A DNA stretch of 64,000 nt, taken from contig CM038222.1 of NCBI GenBank assembly GCA_021442155.1, positions 17,267,908 through 17,331,907 of the forward strand, written 5' to 3'. Under the pieces are notes generated by a model. The model had not been told where the DNA came from and searched no databases. It worked only from the letters and a program-made list of their open reading frames with translations. Source of the stretch: Cymbidium sinense. Its lineage: Eukaryota > Streptophyta > Magnoliopsida > Asparagales > Orchidaceae. This document shows positions 24,571 to 36,176 of this stretch, piece by piece (positions within the stretch are counted from its first letter, which is position 1; the number at the start of each line of letters is the position of its first letter). The position numbers and the translations under genes are program-made.

Positions 24571-25620
24571 TTCAGGATCTATTTCTATTCCCCGATGTCA
24601 GACAATAAACCCAAGGAATTTTCTTGAAGCTACTCTGAATGCACACTTCAGGGGATTTGAGGCTATATTGTCTTAACCATTCAAAAATAACTCTCAAGTC
24701 AAAGAGATGGTCTTCCTTTTCTCTACTTTTGATTACTAGATCATCAATATAGCACTCAACCTGATGATGGATGAGTTCATTGAAGATTTGAGTCATGGCC
24801 TTTTAGTATGTAGCACCAGCATTTTTAAGGCCAAAATGCATGACCTTATAACAATAAATTCTGATCGGGGTTCAAAAGGTAGTGTTTCTTTCATCCTCGG
24901 GGCCCATCTTGATTAGGTTATAGCCAGATGACCCATCCATGAAGGAGAAAAATGCATGAGATGAGGCGATGTCCACCATTAATTCTAGTATAGGAAGAGA
25001 AAAATCATCCTTATGACATGCCTTATTTAAGTACCTAAAATTGATGCATATGTGAATTTGGTCATTCTTCTTCCTAACTGAGATGACACTAACTAACCAT
25101 GCAGGGTATTTTTCTTCCTTGATGAAATTAGCATTGATCAATTTCTTGACTTTAGAAATGTCCTGTTGTTCGATTTCTAATCTCATGCGTCTAGGAGCTT
25201 TTTTGATAGCGTTAGCACTAGAATATATTGCTAGTTTGTGGGCTACTATGTCAAGAGATAAGCTAGGCATCTCTTCATAACTCTAAGAAAAGAAGCCCTT
25301 AAACTCAGTCAATAGACTTACTAAGTCATTGGTTTCTTCTTCATTCGGCAACGAACTGGTTTATGTCAGGCATGGATTTTCTTCTGTCCCGAGGTTAATT
25401 ATTTTAAGCTTGTCAATTATTGAATGGATCTCCTCTTCAAATTTTGGTGGTGCATCTTTGATTTGGAGATCATCTGGATCATCTGAAGTTTCTAAACACG
25501 CATCCTCATAAAAGTTTGTTTGGTGTGAAAAGAACCTATCAGACTCTAGATGGTTGGTGACAATTAAGCAGTAATCATCATCATCGACCAAACCCACTGT
25601 ACCGAATCCTAGTCATGATC
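24571..25620 (-). pseudogene. E1 reverse transcriptase (pol remnant)
   Basis: The Ty3/gypsy RT is readable on the minus strand in three pieces. 25,361-25,597 holds the Asp-rich pre-RT linker ending LKIINLGTEENP. 24,872-25,270 holds ICINFRYLNKACHKDDFSLP and FFSFMDGSSGYNLIKMGPED (motif A, Asp present). 24,572-24,796 holds ECYIDDLVIKSREKEDHLFD (motif C, YIDD present). Stops near 25,360, 25,285 and 24,870 and frame changes break the chain, although both catalytic motifs survive. It lies between protease and RNase H in the normal gypsy order. This was once the polymerase copying the element RNA into DNA. Confidence 0.9.
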
Positions 25621-26680
25621 TTGATTGTGCATCCCTAGCTGTGTTGTTCCATAGCTTTTTGAAGTACTCGACTATGCTTGGAGCCGTGAATAAGGAATCA
25701 AACCCTTCTTTGTAAGATTAATAACACAAGGTGAGTACCAATCAAAAGGCAATTCCATTAATTCTTTATATGAATCATCCTCTAGTTCTACATCAACTTC
25801 AGGACTTGAGGATGATGATCACAAAAAGAATCTCTTTGGCTTGACATCCTTGGAAGATTGAAGGGCTTCCTTAACTACTAAACCTTCAACTTTTTGAGAT
25901 GAAAGTGAGGTTAGAGCTAAGGTTCCTAACTTCTGCTTGATAGTTTCACATACATTTGATTCGAATACTTTCATGCTTTTTTTGGAGGCCTGGTCTTCAT
26001 CGCTATCCAGCTTGAGTGTCACCTCTAATGAAACCCACTGAGAGTGGTTGGTTGGTATGCTAATCACATTAGACTCATCCTCTGGATTCAGTCTATGAAT
26101 AGTAGGGTACTCCATGAAGCACCTTATGTTGGTGATGGCCAACCAGTCTTCTACCTTGAACTACCTCTATTTCTTGCCTCTACCTGGTGGAGGTCGAGTC
26201 ATCCCACCCACATATCCATATGAAGGAATGGGCTATGGGTGGAATGTGATATGCGGCTCTATTTCTTCTTCAATTTTTCTTTCTTATTCACTTGAATTTT
26301 TTTCTTTTTCTTTTCTTTTTCTTTTGCTATTTATTTTATTCATTTTCTTTTGCATTTGCATTTCCATTTGAATTTTGACCAAGTTCATGAGAAAGGATGT
26401 TTTGAGGAAGATAGTAGGTCGCATCCTCATATATCTAAACCTCTCTAACTAAAAATGGCTTTTCATCTCCTTTAGACATATTCAATCATCCTTCTAAACT
26501 TGATGCGAGGGAGGAGGATGGAAATCATCTTATTGATGTATCCAAGGCCGAGCAAAGCGGTGAATGAAGTATTCAAATCAATGATATAAAACTTGGCTTA
26601 GTCTTCCAATCACCTATCTCCAAAGGTAACACTATGGAACCTAAAGCCTCTCTCACCTTGTTCATTGAATCCTCTCAACA
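25621..26680 (-). pseudogene. E1 protease-to-RT linker (degenerate)
   Basis: The minus strand from 26,142 reads AITNIRCFMEYPTIHRLNPE followed by acidic and Lys-rich sequence. Upstream, 26,160-26,260 encodes a Pro/Gly/Arg stretch (MTRPPPGRGKK-like), and at 26,270-26,350 a purine-rich tract (TTTTCTTTT on the plus strand) encodes Lys/Glu runs. The same order appears in the plus-strand fragment at 6,999-7,910, which supports it as a genuine linker of this family. It has no catalytic motif and contains multiple stops. Confidence 0.65.
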
Positions 26681-27070
26681 TCATCCGGTCTCCTCGTGTG
26701 GAGATGTCAATCCTCAAAATCAAGGGTCTAGACTCATAATGTTCATCGATGCACCTAGATCAATCAGAACTCTGCTAGTCTGATGCTCATGTCAAGTGTA
26801 ATGTAGAGGGGATAATTGTGCTCCATGCCCCCAGAAGAAGGTCTTCATCTGTGAAAATGATTCCCTAAGCTTCTAAAATAATGTGCCTCCTCTAATAGCG
26901 GTCAGCTGAGCTAAGCATATCTCAAAATCAAGGAGGGCATTGATTAACGATTCCCTCATCTCTTTGGATAAGAAAAGGGAATTGTATATGCTTAGCTTAG
27001 ATGGCAAATTTCTTAGGTGAGAGAGGACATTATAGTCCACCTTGGGTTGATTCTCCACAGTCATATCCAG
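26681..27070 (-). pseudogene. E1 aspartic protease region (pol remnant)
   Basis: The minus strand encodes RVLIDLGASMNIMSLDPL around 26,710-26,770. The DLGAS at 26,747-26,761 stands where retroviral-type proteases have D-T/S-G-A/S, so the aspartate is kept and the next residue is changed. Just upstream, 26,873-27,064 reads KVDYNVLSHLRNLPSKLSIY and ESLINALLDFEI, the conserved segment that precedes protease in Tat-like polyproteins. Frames are broken between the two. In a live element this domain would cut the Gag-Pol precursor. Confidence 0.75.
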
Positions 27071-27718
27071 GGGTGGAGCATCCTGTCGAGGGGCTTCTTG
27101 ATCCTTTGAACCAATGACTTATTTTCCCATCGAGGTGCCCCAGGAGGTAGAACCTTGCCACTAGGTTGATTTGGTGATCTCTTGTGGCGGTGTAATGGAT
27201 ATTCTACACATGCCAACTCACCTACAACTTCTCTATGGACCCTTAAATTGGATGATTCAAGTCTATCTCAAGAGGCAAACCAGTATTGAGGAAAATCCAA
27301 CTCAGAATAGAGAAAGATCGAATTATTATAGTTATTATTTAGACTTAAAGAGTTATCATTAGAATAGATTTAGACAACCCATCAGAATTGACACAGATCT
27401 AATTCAAGCTAGCTTTATTCTTTAATTTCTTCTATTTGATAGGTACATAGTAGAAATCAAGTAAAGTAAAAGGGGTGAAGGATTTGATGCCCTCATCCAC
27501 CGATACAAGATGTCTACTAGAAGAAGAGCTAACTAAAGTAGAGGTAGTTGCTAATGTAGTAGCAATAATGGTGGGCGGAGGCTAGACTTCGATGGTTGTC
27601 TTGCTCTCTTTCAGATAGCTAGCTTGTTACTCTTGAACTCCCCATTCTCGAGTTGGCTCACAACTTGCAAACCTTCCTTGATGTTAGGTTTGAGGCTGGA
27701 TCGAACACTGAAAGTTTT
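27071..27718 (-). pseudogene. E1 gag-protease spacer, no readable domain
   Basis: It lies between the zinc-knuckle segment and the pre-protease segment and is expected to be polyprotein linker. I can see no motif; minus-strand frames are short and full of stops. It is kept as part of the same decayed polyprotein because both sides belong to it in the right order. Confidence 0.4.
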
Positions 27719-28090
27719 TTATTTTGGACACAATTTTCTTAGAGGTATGGGATAATGAGATATTCCAACCTTCTTTGGTTTTGGAAGGATCATAGTATCT
27801 CCAAGGATTACCCTAGTAGAACTGGATGGTTGTTCCACAAGGTATTCATTCAGGATAACTATGCCACCGATCTTGAAGCTATGTTCAAGCCAGTCCTTGA
27901 AAGTGAAGCAATCTTTCAAAACATGAACTGGCATATGGTGGTAGGGGAAAAAGTTAGTATCATTGCTTTTGCCCACTTCCTCCGGTCTGCTAGGTTCAGG
28001 TAGTTGAAAATCAAGCTTCTTTAAGAGATTCAAAAAGATCTTCTTGATTACCTCACTCTTAAATGAATATGGCTTGTTAATTTTATCCAA
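27719..28090 (-). pseudogene. E1 gag C-terminal zinc-knuckle region
   Basis: The minus-strand frame reads DKINKPYSFKSEVIKKIFLN and QLPEPSRPEEVGKSND, then FFPYHHMPVHVLKDCFTFKD. Plant Tat-type Gag has a knuckle of the form C-x-x-H-x4-H-x4-C near this point. Here the first Cys is Phe, while both His and the last Cys are present, so metal binding would be compromised. The same segment occurs in E2 at 40,851-41,051. It follows gag in order. Confidence 0.75.
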
Positions 28091-28408
28091 AAGAGTAAGT
28101 GGACCATAACTACCTAGCGGCGGGTATGTTTATCACTACTGTTGATGATGCAGCTGAGGAGGAGGTAGTACAGGCCATGGAGACTACTGTGGTAGCCAGT
28201 AGGGCTATCTCGATGGTGGTAGAGGAGGTGGAAGTGACGGCAGTGGAGTACGAGGTCTCTCAAACTACTTTGGCCTGCTATTTCCTCTTATCTACTGCTA
28301 TCACTGCCCCGGGCTTCTTCTCAAAATCTTTTTGTGGCTTTTTCTATGTTGATTGGTTTGGAAAAGGCTATTGTTTAGCTTCTCCTTGTAAGCTAGCCAC
28401 CTTATTGA

Positions 28409-28955
28409 TTAATTTCTCAAATATTTTGATGGTGAAACCTTTGAGCAAGAGGGCGACTGGGCCATGAATATTCTTAAGTAGAATCTCAATGGCATGGTAT
28501 TGATAGATGGTTCGTATTTCATACTTAAATTATACCATCTAAAAATATAATCAATGAGGGAATCACTGGGTTTTGTTGAGCCACAACAAATCACATATAA
28601 TCACATTTTGTTGAGCTCCAGCAAACCTTTTGATGAAGAGTTATTCCAACTCAACAAAAGTCTTAACTGAACTGTTGGAAAGTTGAGTGTACCAATCAAA
28701 GACTATGCCTGCTAAGCTACTGATAAAGACACAGAAGAGTAAAGCATCACTGCCACCGGCATTGCAACAACTGGCCCTGAAATGTGCAATGTGTTGCCTC
28801 AGGTTCTGACTGCCATCGAAGCTCTTGGAAGAAGGAGACACGAAACCCTTAGGATATTGGATGGCATCAAATTCCTCTGGGTAGGGTCTACCCTTTAGAA
28901 CTGATGATCCTCCTCGGGCTTGAGCCCACACTTCTCTCACCAATTTCTCAACCAT
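28409..28955 (-). pseudogene. E1 Gag capsid-like domain
   Basis: The minus-strand frame 28,641-28,955 reads KGFVSPSSKSFDGSQNLRQH, AHFRASCCNAGGSDALLFCV and IVFDWYTQLSNSSVKTFVEL, matching the retrotransposon Gag domain (FDG...HI..F...W...LP..S...F.EL). 28,409-28,594 continues with SLIDYIFRWYNLSMKYEPSI and ILLKNIHGPVALLLKGF-type sequence in a shifted frame. Frameshifts near 28,600-28,640 separate the halves. E2 has the same domain at 41,570-41,845 in one frame. In an active element this would form the particle. Confidence 0.85.
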
Positions 28956-30870
28956 AGTCTTGATATCCGGGTCGAGTAGTACTCCTACTATCCACTACCT
29001 TCCTATACAAACTAGTGCTACCCTGTTCTATTGGTGGTAAAGTCTTGGATGGATCCAAGGTATGCACCAACTCTAGATGACTAGTCTCAGCTATAGTAGG
29101 ATGGATTGCCGTTGCTTTTTTTTGGAGTGCTAAGACTGCTGCTAACAAGTCCTCGAGCTACTTACCCATCATATCTATTTGATCATCTTTCTGCTTTATT
29201 TGTTGAAGGAGGTATTGAGTCAAGTAGGGTGTGTTTTCCTGCTCGACCTCAACACCTTCCATAGTCTGTTGCTCACGAGAGGAGAGAACATCGGGTATCT
29301 ACCATGTGTACCCCTGTTGAATCCTCTAACAAGTCATCCTCATTTGAATCAAAGTTGATCTTCTCATCCCCTAAATTATTCCAGGCGTATCCTAAGATTT
29401 TCTTCTTCTCCACTAGATACTAAGCCACTATGTCATCTAGGGATCAGTCTAAATGAATAGGCATAAAAGATCAGTCAAATGGGATCACTGTATGAGCAGA
29501 AGCACCTAACCTCTAACCTTGGAAAGTTAATCTTAGATTGCTCACTATAAGAAAGGAACTCACATTGCTTGGATCAGGCAGGAGTAATACTCCTAGGAAT
29601 ATCTATGGCCATAGGGGCAACTGAACTATCTCCTCCTCCCTCAACTGCTACAATAATCTCTATATCTAGCTGTGGTGGTGGTGGTGATGGGATGACTACA
29701 ATACTTCGAGGTCGCCATTCCTTCTTCACCATTACAGGGGTAGAAGATCAAGTAGGAGAGCTTGGTCTCGCCATAGTAGGTAGTGTAGATGGGATGAAAT
29801 CTCTCGGTCATAGCTGGATCACCAACGAGGTTCTCTTCTCCCCTGATGCGGCCTTCATGGCCTTGGCTAGAATAGTAGATGCTGAGACATGTATGGGAGA
29901 TGGCAGACAGAGAGAAGAGTGGTGTGGTGGAGGCACCACCAACTCTCTCTAGGATAGGAGTTCCTCTCCTATGATGTGTGGTCTCTGTGAGTAAGATACT
30001 GTTAGTATGGTCGATGTGGGTAGCATTCTAATCTAGAAAATCCATAAGTATAGAGTCCGCTGACTATCGACTTTACCTCCGACAGGCTAGTACCATGAAT
30101 TGATGTGCGGGACTCTCTAGCCCTCTCTTGCCTAAGCTACCTGCCTACCCTACTGGGAATGATAAATCTCAAATTAAATTGAGCCCCAGACTCAGATAGT
30201 GCATAGGCTCCACCTACTCAATGTAAAACTAATGGGATGCTAGCATACGACCTCCTCTCTCGATGGTGCATGGGCGAAGTGAGGTTGCAGAAATCCTCCT
30301 AGCATCTTCTCTATCAAACCCAGAGAGAGGGTGGAACTAGTTTGTTGTAACTAGCAGGGAAACCATCCTGGGTAGATCCTCTATAAAAGACTGAGTAGAT
30401 GCCTCCAACTCCCTAATAATGTGAGTATGATACCACTTTATCATGTGGTTCTTATTTCTTCGTTGGGTTAGGGTAGGTCGAGCAGAGTAAAAACTAGACC
30501 CAACCTCAAAAGCCGGGTAGAAAATTCCTAGGATCAGAGGAGCCTTCCCCTTGAAGGGTGTTAATCAGTGGGTGCTAGCCCTAACTAGGGTAGCATGGGG
30601 AACAACGGGTGCACTGATACTAGCTCTGACACTACTATTGTGGGAACTGCCACTGCCTTCTTCTTCATTGAGGGAATATTCAAGTCAGATGGCATGTCAA
30701 TCTGGATGACCGGCTTCTGCCCGGTCACCCTACTCCTACTAACTATCAGAGGGGGGGTTCTCTCACATGTAATCCTGGCCCCCTCGAAGCCTTGACCAAA
30801 GTTGATGAGGGGGCATAGTCAAGTATAGAAAGGCTAATCGGGGCCAAGTCCATCCCATGGAAATGAAAAC
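28956..30870 (-). pseudogene. E1 Gag N-terminal / upstream reading region
   Basis: The minus strand carries a short piece at 28,948-29,148 (AAVLALQKKATAIHPTIAET) also present in E2 at 41,952-42,146. It also has a starting region near 30,860 reading MFSFPWDGLGPD-like sequence, then FGQGFEGARITCERTPPLIV. E2 has the counterpart at 43,740-43,850 (VFSFPSGVDLALD). It is therefore a conserved upstream part of gag or a separate first frame, as many Ogre-type elements have. Large open frames on the plus strand here (for example 29,569-29,952) are antisense and show no family. Many stops. Confidence 0.55.
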
Positions 30871-30984
30871 ATATACTTGCCAATGCAATCAAGCGAAACT
30901 AAAGCGATGAGGTCAATGTTGAAAATAAACTTGAATCAGATTCCTATTTTTGTTGATTTTTGAATTTGAATTTTAGAATTTGAA

Positions 30985-32930
30985 CCCACACTCAACATCT
31001 TGAAAGTGTTAAGAGGGGCTCAAATGGATTTAGAAGTGATTTTGAGATTGATTGAAAAGAGGATTTTTGAATGTATAATCCACTTTCAACAAATTTGGGT
31101 ATGTTAAAATGGGTTCAAATATTTTTGAAGAGATGCTTCCATAGGTTCATGTTTGAATTTTGATTTTAGATTTTGAGGACCCTTTATTTAACAAATTTGA
31201 GTATGTTAAAGTAAAGGGTCAATTGATTTTGTTTTGGATTTATGATTTTTGGAATTCATTCACTTAGCAAATTTGGGTATGCTAAGTGAGGTGTTTGAAA
31301 ATAATTTCTTTTTTTTTTCTTTATTTGTTTTATTTTGTGAACCATTTGTGATTTTGAAAATGGAATCTCCATTTAGCAAATTTGGGTATGCTAAATAAAC
31401 AATCCAAGTGTGTTTTTTTTTTAAAAAAAAATTTTGAAAATAGGATCCTTAGCAAATTTGAGTATGCTAAGAAAATCCTAATGTGTTTCTTTTTATTTTG
31501 GGTTTTGTTTTGAAAATGGAGACTTTACTTTTAGCAAATATGTATGCTAAAATGAGGTTCCAATGTGTTTTGAATTTTGTGAAATGGTGATTTCAATTAG
31601 CAAATTTGAGTATGCTAATTGAAATTCAAAAAATGTGTTTCAAATTTTATTTTGAAAATAGAGACTTCTTTAGCAAATGTGGTATGCTAAAATGAAGTTC
31701 TGAATGTGTTTTTTGAAAATTTTATTTTGAAAATGGGAACTTCACTTTTGCAAATGTGGTATGCTAAAATGAAGTTCCAAATCTATTTTGAATTTTGTGA
31801 AATGAAGATTTCACTTAGCAAATTTGAGTATGCTAAATGAAATTCCAAAAATGTGTTTCAAATTTTGTTTTTTGTTTTTTTATTTTTTTTGAAAATGGAG
31901 ACTTCACTTTAGCAAATATGGTGTGCTAAAATTAAGTTCCAAATGGGTTTTGAATTTTATGAAATGGAGATTTCACTTAGCAAATTTGAGTATGCTAAAT
32001 AAAATTCCAAAAATGTGTATCACATTTTCTTATGGAAATGGAGACTTCACTTTAGCAAATATGGTATGCTAAAATGAAGTTCTAAATGTGTTTTGAATTT
32101 TTTCAAATGGATATTTCAATTAGCAAATTTGAGTATGCTAAATGAAATTCAAAATAACTATTTTTGTTTTTTTAATGGAGACTTCACTTTAGCAAATATG
32201 GTATGCTAAAATGAAGTTCCAAATGTGTTTTGAAAATTTTTTTGTATTTTGTTGATTTTGAAAAGAGAGATTTTCATTTAACAAATTTGGGTATGTGAGA
32301 TGGAAATCAATTTTGGAAAGAGGAAATCCCAACTTAATCATATATGGAATATGTTAAGTGGGATTTCAAAATAGTGTCATTTTATTTGGAAATGGAATCT
32401 TCATTCAATAAATTTGGGTATATTGAATGGAGATGTTCATATGTGCTTTTTGAAAGTTTATTTTAGATTTTGATTGGAAATGAAACCCCCATTCAATAAA
32501 TGTGGGTATATTGAATGGAGAGGTTTCATATGTGCTTTTGAAAGTTTATTTTTGATTTTGATTGGAAATGAAACCTCCATTCAATAAATGTGGGTATATT
32601 GAATGGAGAGGTTTTATATGTGCATTTCGAAAAGGTGAAAATTCCAACTTAAAACATGTGGAATGTGTTGAGTGGAATTTTAAAGTTGTAGTTTTGCTTG
32701 AAGATGTAACATCCATCCAACATATTTGGATGTATTGAATGGAAAGGCCCATCTTCAAATTTTGTGCTTTTTGAAAAATATGATTGTTGGAATTTTATTT
32801 TTGAAAATGAAGTCTTCATCAAAATGAATTGAATGAAGAAGTCCATTTGTGCTTTTGGGAAGTATGATTGTTGGTTTTATTTTTAAAATGTCCCTACATG
32901 TAACAATTATAAAAATTGTTAGATGTAGTG
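30985..32930 (-). repeat. Array of ~24 short hairpins with constant loop and covarying stems (E1 leader)
   Basis: About every 70-90 bp the plus strand shows an arm, a loop like AAATTTGGGTAT or AAATATGGTAT, and the complementary arm. Stem cores include CACTTAGC/GCTAAGTG (31,261), CATTTAGC/GCTAAATA (31,370), CAATTAGC/GCTAATTG (31,590), CATTCAAT/ATTGAATG (32,400, 32,490, 32,580) and ACTTAA/TTAAGT (32,330). The stem bases differ between copies but mostly change on both sides. Spacers are T-rich (AATGTGTTTTGAATTTT). It lies between the primer-binding-site candidate and gag, in the untranslated leader on the minus strand. It is not a CRISPR, since spacing and repeats are too degenerate. Confidence 0.9.
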
Positions 32931-32989
32931 CAAATATTTTATTAAGTGTATTTTGAAAAAGTGCTTTTCATAAGCAAGACTTTTATGAA

Positions 32990-33332
32990 GGATTTATTTT
33001 GTCTTTATTATTATTATTTTTTTTTAATGAACCTTTCCTTACCATAAAAATGATAAGGAGGAAGTCTTTGATCATTTTCTTTTTGTTAAATTTTTATTTT
33101 CACCCATTAGGAAACTCCACAGGGGTTTTAAGACCAACACGTGGTGAGGTCCTAAAACCTAAAGATGTTGGCTAGCTTAACTTAAGGATGAAATAAGCTA
33201 AGTGACAACAGATTAAAAGATAGTCTTGGATTCATACATAAGTACAAACCCACTATCAATACTTGGAGACAATGATCATTTACCAAAGATGGAGAGAGGA
33301 ATCTTCCCCAATGGAGTCACCACAAAAATTTG
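32990..33332 (-). promoter_or_regulatory. E1 leader next to LTR: primer-binding-site candidate and conserved stems
   Basis: The minus strand directly after the LTR reads, after about 10 nt, TGGTGACTCCATTGGGGAAG (33,303-33,322). This resembles the TGGCGACTCC...TGGGGA primer sites of some plant giant gypsy elements after C-to-T change; the tRNA is not assigned. A perfect 10-bp inverted repeat spans the boundary (33,317-33,338). Further in, GGTTTTAAGACC (33,123) pairs with GGTCCTAAAACC (33,149), and TAGCTTA with TAAGCTA near 33,175-33,200. E2 keeps all of these elements at 45,220-45,430. Confidence 0.5.
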
Positions 33333-36088
33333 TGGTGAAATTTTATATATCTCCACCTTCATCTATCCCCTCTTTTGAAAAGAAGGATAAATGAAAATAG
33401 AAATATATAATGCCTTATTGGGATGCCACATAGATCCCCAGATGTTCTTACTAGGGTGATCTGGTATGATATTGAGGAGAGGTGTACTATCTCGAAAGAT
33501 AGAAGTCACCACCCTACAATGGACCTAATCACCTCAACAAGGACTCCTAAAGACTATGGGTCTTTGAAATGAACAAGAGATTCTTCCCCTACTTTATGTG
33601 GAAAAGTAAGTAGGGTTTATTTTAAATTGGGTTCATTAAGTTCCCTACAGGGGCAAGCCCCCATAGTTAATTACATCCTAAAAAATAGGATTCCTTAGGA
33701 ATACTCTCGATTAAGGTAAATAATCATTGTCTCTAAAGATTTTGAAAGATAGGACTATAAATCAAAAGGGTTTATTTTTAGAAAAGTCAAGTGAGATCGG
33801 TCAAGAGGAGGGAGTTCTTATCGAAGCCAAATGAAGATAAATAGCGGATGTTTAAGATACTAGGAAGCCTAGTAAGCACCCCAAATTATACTATGGTTGG
33901 GCTTTACATTTTTGAGATTGAATTAATTTATTTGAGTTGAATTTTTATTAGAATGCTAGGGCTTACAATTCCATGATACAAGGTCATAGAAATGCCTAAG
34001 AGGTTAGGATTTATGCTCATAGCTCGTAAAGGGAAGTAAGAACCTCTGAACCTAAATCTAGGGAGCTTTGATGAGGGCCAAAAGCATGAGCTAAATCAAA
34101 GGTGAAATTGGGTATTTGGTTTACCTCCATAAGAGAGGATAAACCACCTGACTGTTGGACTTACAATTGCCTAGAGGTGGTCGCCAAGAAACTCCTCTTA
34201 TGATTTTAAAATATGTAGGAAAGTCATATGCTTTTGCAAGATAGCTAGGCTGTTATTTATTTAGAAAGAGACTAAGTCCTTAACACGCTCCCTAAGAGAC
34301 TAGGTCATGTAGGGCATGATTTAATGACTTAAATCTAACATAAATTTTGTTACATTTATTTTTATTTTGGACAATCAATTTGACACAAGCTTTAGGATTC
34401 ATATGCCTAATGCATTAGAAATTATATTATGGGCCAAAATCAACAAGATAAGGAAGTGTGTTTCACCATGACTCTCAAAGGTCAAGCCAAGTTCTCTGAC
34501 AAAGGTGGAAGCCCTCCAATCAAGACTGAAATAATATATTTTTATGCATGATGTTAGAAAAGTAATACAACATCCAACTAAGGGGTTGTGAATTCTTTTA
34601 TCTTGATTTATAACCTAAGCTTTAGGTGAGGTTATGAGTTATTTATTTTTAGTTTGAATTATTTATGTTGGATAGAAAATTTATTTTTCTAAGAGCTAAT
34701 CATCATCCAGGCCATACATCAAAGTAAGGAATAAATTAGAAAAATATGCCATCTTAATGCACAAGCTAAACAAACATCAATCAATTTATAAAGCTAGCAC
34801 AAAATAATAAATGACCATTTGTGATCGGGCTCCACCGCATAAACCCGAAAATAAATTGGGTAGCTCTACCCTTTATATAACATAGATTACAAATGAATAA
34901 ATTACAATCAAGAAGGAATTCATTATTTTGGGGATCTTCATTCTTCATTTCTTCTTTCTTCTTTCTTATTTATTCTTTTGGTTGGTTGGAATGTGGTTGC
35001 TCCAAAGGCTTCACATGGTGCATAAGACATAGTATTATGACCAATGTTCATCCTAATACCCCATAACAACATGTCCAAAATCTAAATTGTAAAATTACAT
35101 GAAAATTGGAAAAAGGAAATCTAACTAAAACCTACAAAATAGAGGTTAGCCAAACAAACCATACAATCCCAAGAATGTATTTATATAAATTGGACTTAGG
35201 ACCCCACACATGGGTAACCAAGTCCACCTAGCCTATTTTGGATTATGCTTAGGGGTATAAGCACATGCACAACAAAAGCATTTTTATATTTTTATTACAG
35301 GGCACTTAAGCACAATCCCCTGCAGAAAATGATAATTAGACTAAGATTTTTCCTACCATTCAGTCTATGCACATACACCCTAACATCAAGACTAAAAATA
35401 ATACATCACAAAATAAAAACAAATATCAAATCATGCATCTCCCTAATATAAAGTTAGAAATGGTGTCTTAGCCTAATGTGTGTGTCATTTAAGGTTTGTG
35501 TGGTATGCTTAGTTAGGCTTTAAGATTGGAGTTTTCTAAGTATGAAAATGTTCAACTTAGAGGATGGTTTCACTTAAGTGATTTTGTTGATTTGGTTGAT
35601 TTTTATTTTGTATTTTGATTGGTTTGAATGAATCCCATAATTAATTACTAAGTTGTAGAGAGAGGAAAAGAGAAGAGAACCTCTCTTTCCTCCTACCTTA
35701 AGTAATTTCTAAGGTAGATTCATATTTTATCATTGTTTAGTAACTATTTTATTATGTGTTCTAATTAATCCTAAGTTTATATTTTTCCTAAACAAACCTA
35801 TTCAAAAAGAAAGACATTTTAAGATTAAGTAAAGTGAAATACTATCACAAAACACTCATCACTTCATTTTTTTCTCAACATGTGTAACAAGCATATGGAG
35901 GTATCTTAAGCATATCTATAAATGCAATTAAAAATATTTAGCACACTTTAATGATGAATGCTAAGAGAGTTACTTAAGAAAATTTGGATGATTCATGATG
36001 CATGATTTTGTTAAGTAGAAAAAGAGTGATTCTTTAATCCATTTTTCATATGCATATTTACAAGTATAAAAGACATAAGTAATTATGG

Positions 36089-36176
36089 TGCCATTGTTAG
36101 CACCAGGGGTGTACGGTACAAGACTTACTTAGGGCTACTTAAAGCCTCGCAATAGGGTTGTCCAAAATATACCACT
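36089..36176. repeat. Single copy of the ~90-bp LTR element in subfamily B
   Basis: It corresponds to the triplicated element of subfamily A but is clearly diverged (GTGCCATTGTTAGCACCAGG, then GGGCTACTTAAAGCCTCG). The inverted B fragment has the same single form at 9,540-9,632. Confidence 0.7.

Noticed and set aside
28099..28467. 122-codon plus-strand frame over gag
   Set aside because: Antisense to the Gag linker; no independent features.
29569..29952. 127-codon plus-strand frame
   Set aside because: Antisense to the upstream Gag region of E1; Gly-rich composition reflects Pro/Ser-rich coding on the other strand.
30985..32930. Repeated peptide (YPHLL / LTYPNLSN-like) on the minus strand across the hairpins
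   Set aside because: The units are not spaced in multiples of three and frames break constantly; the signal is pairing, not coding.
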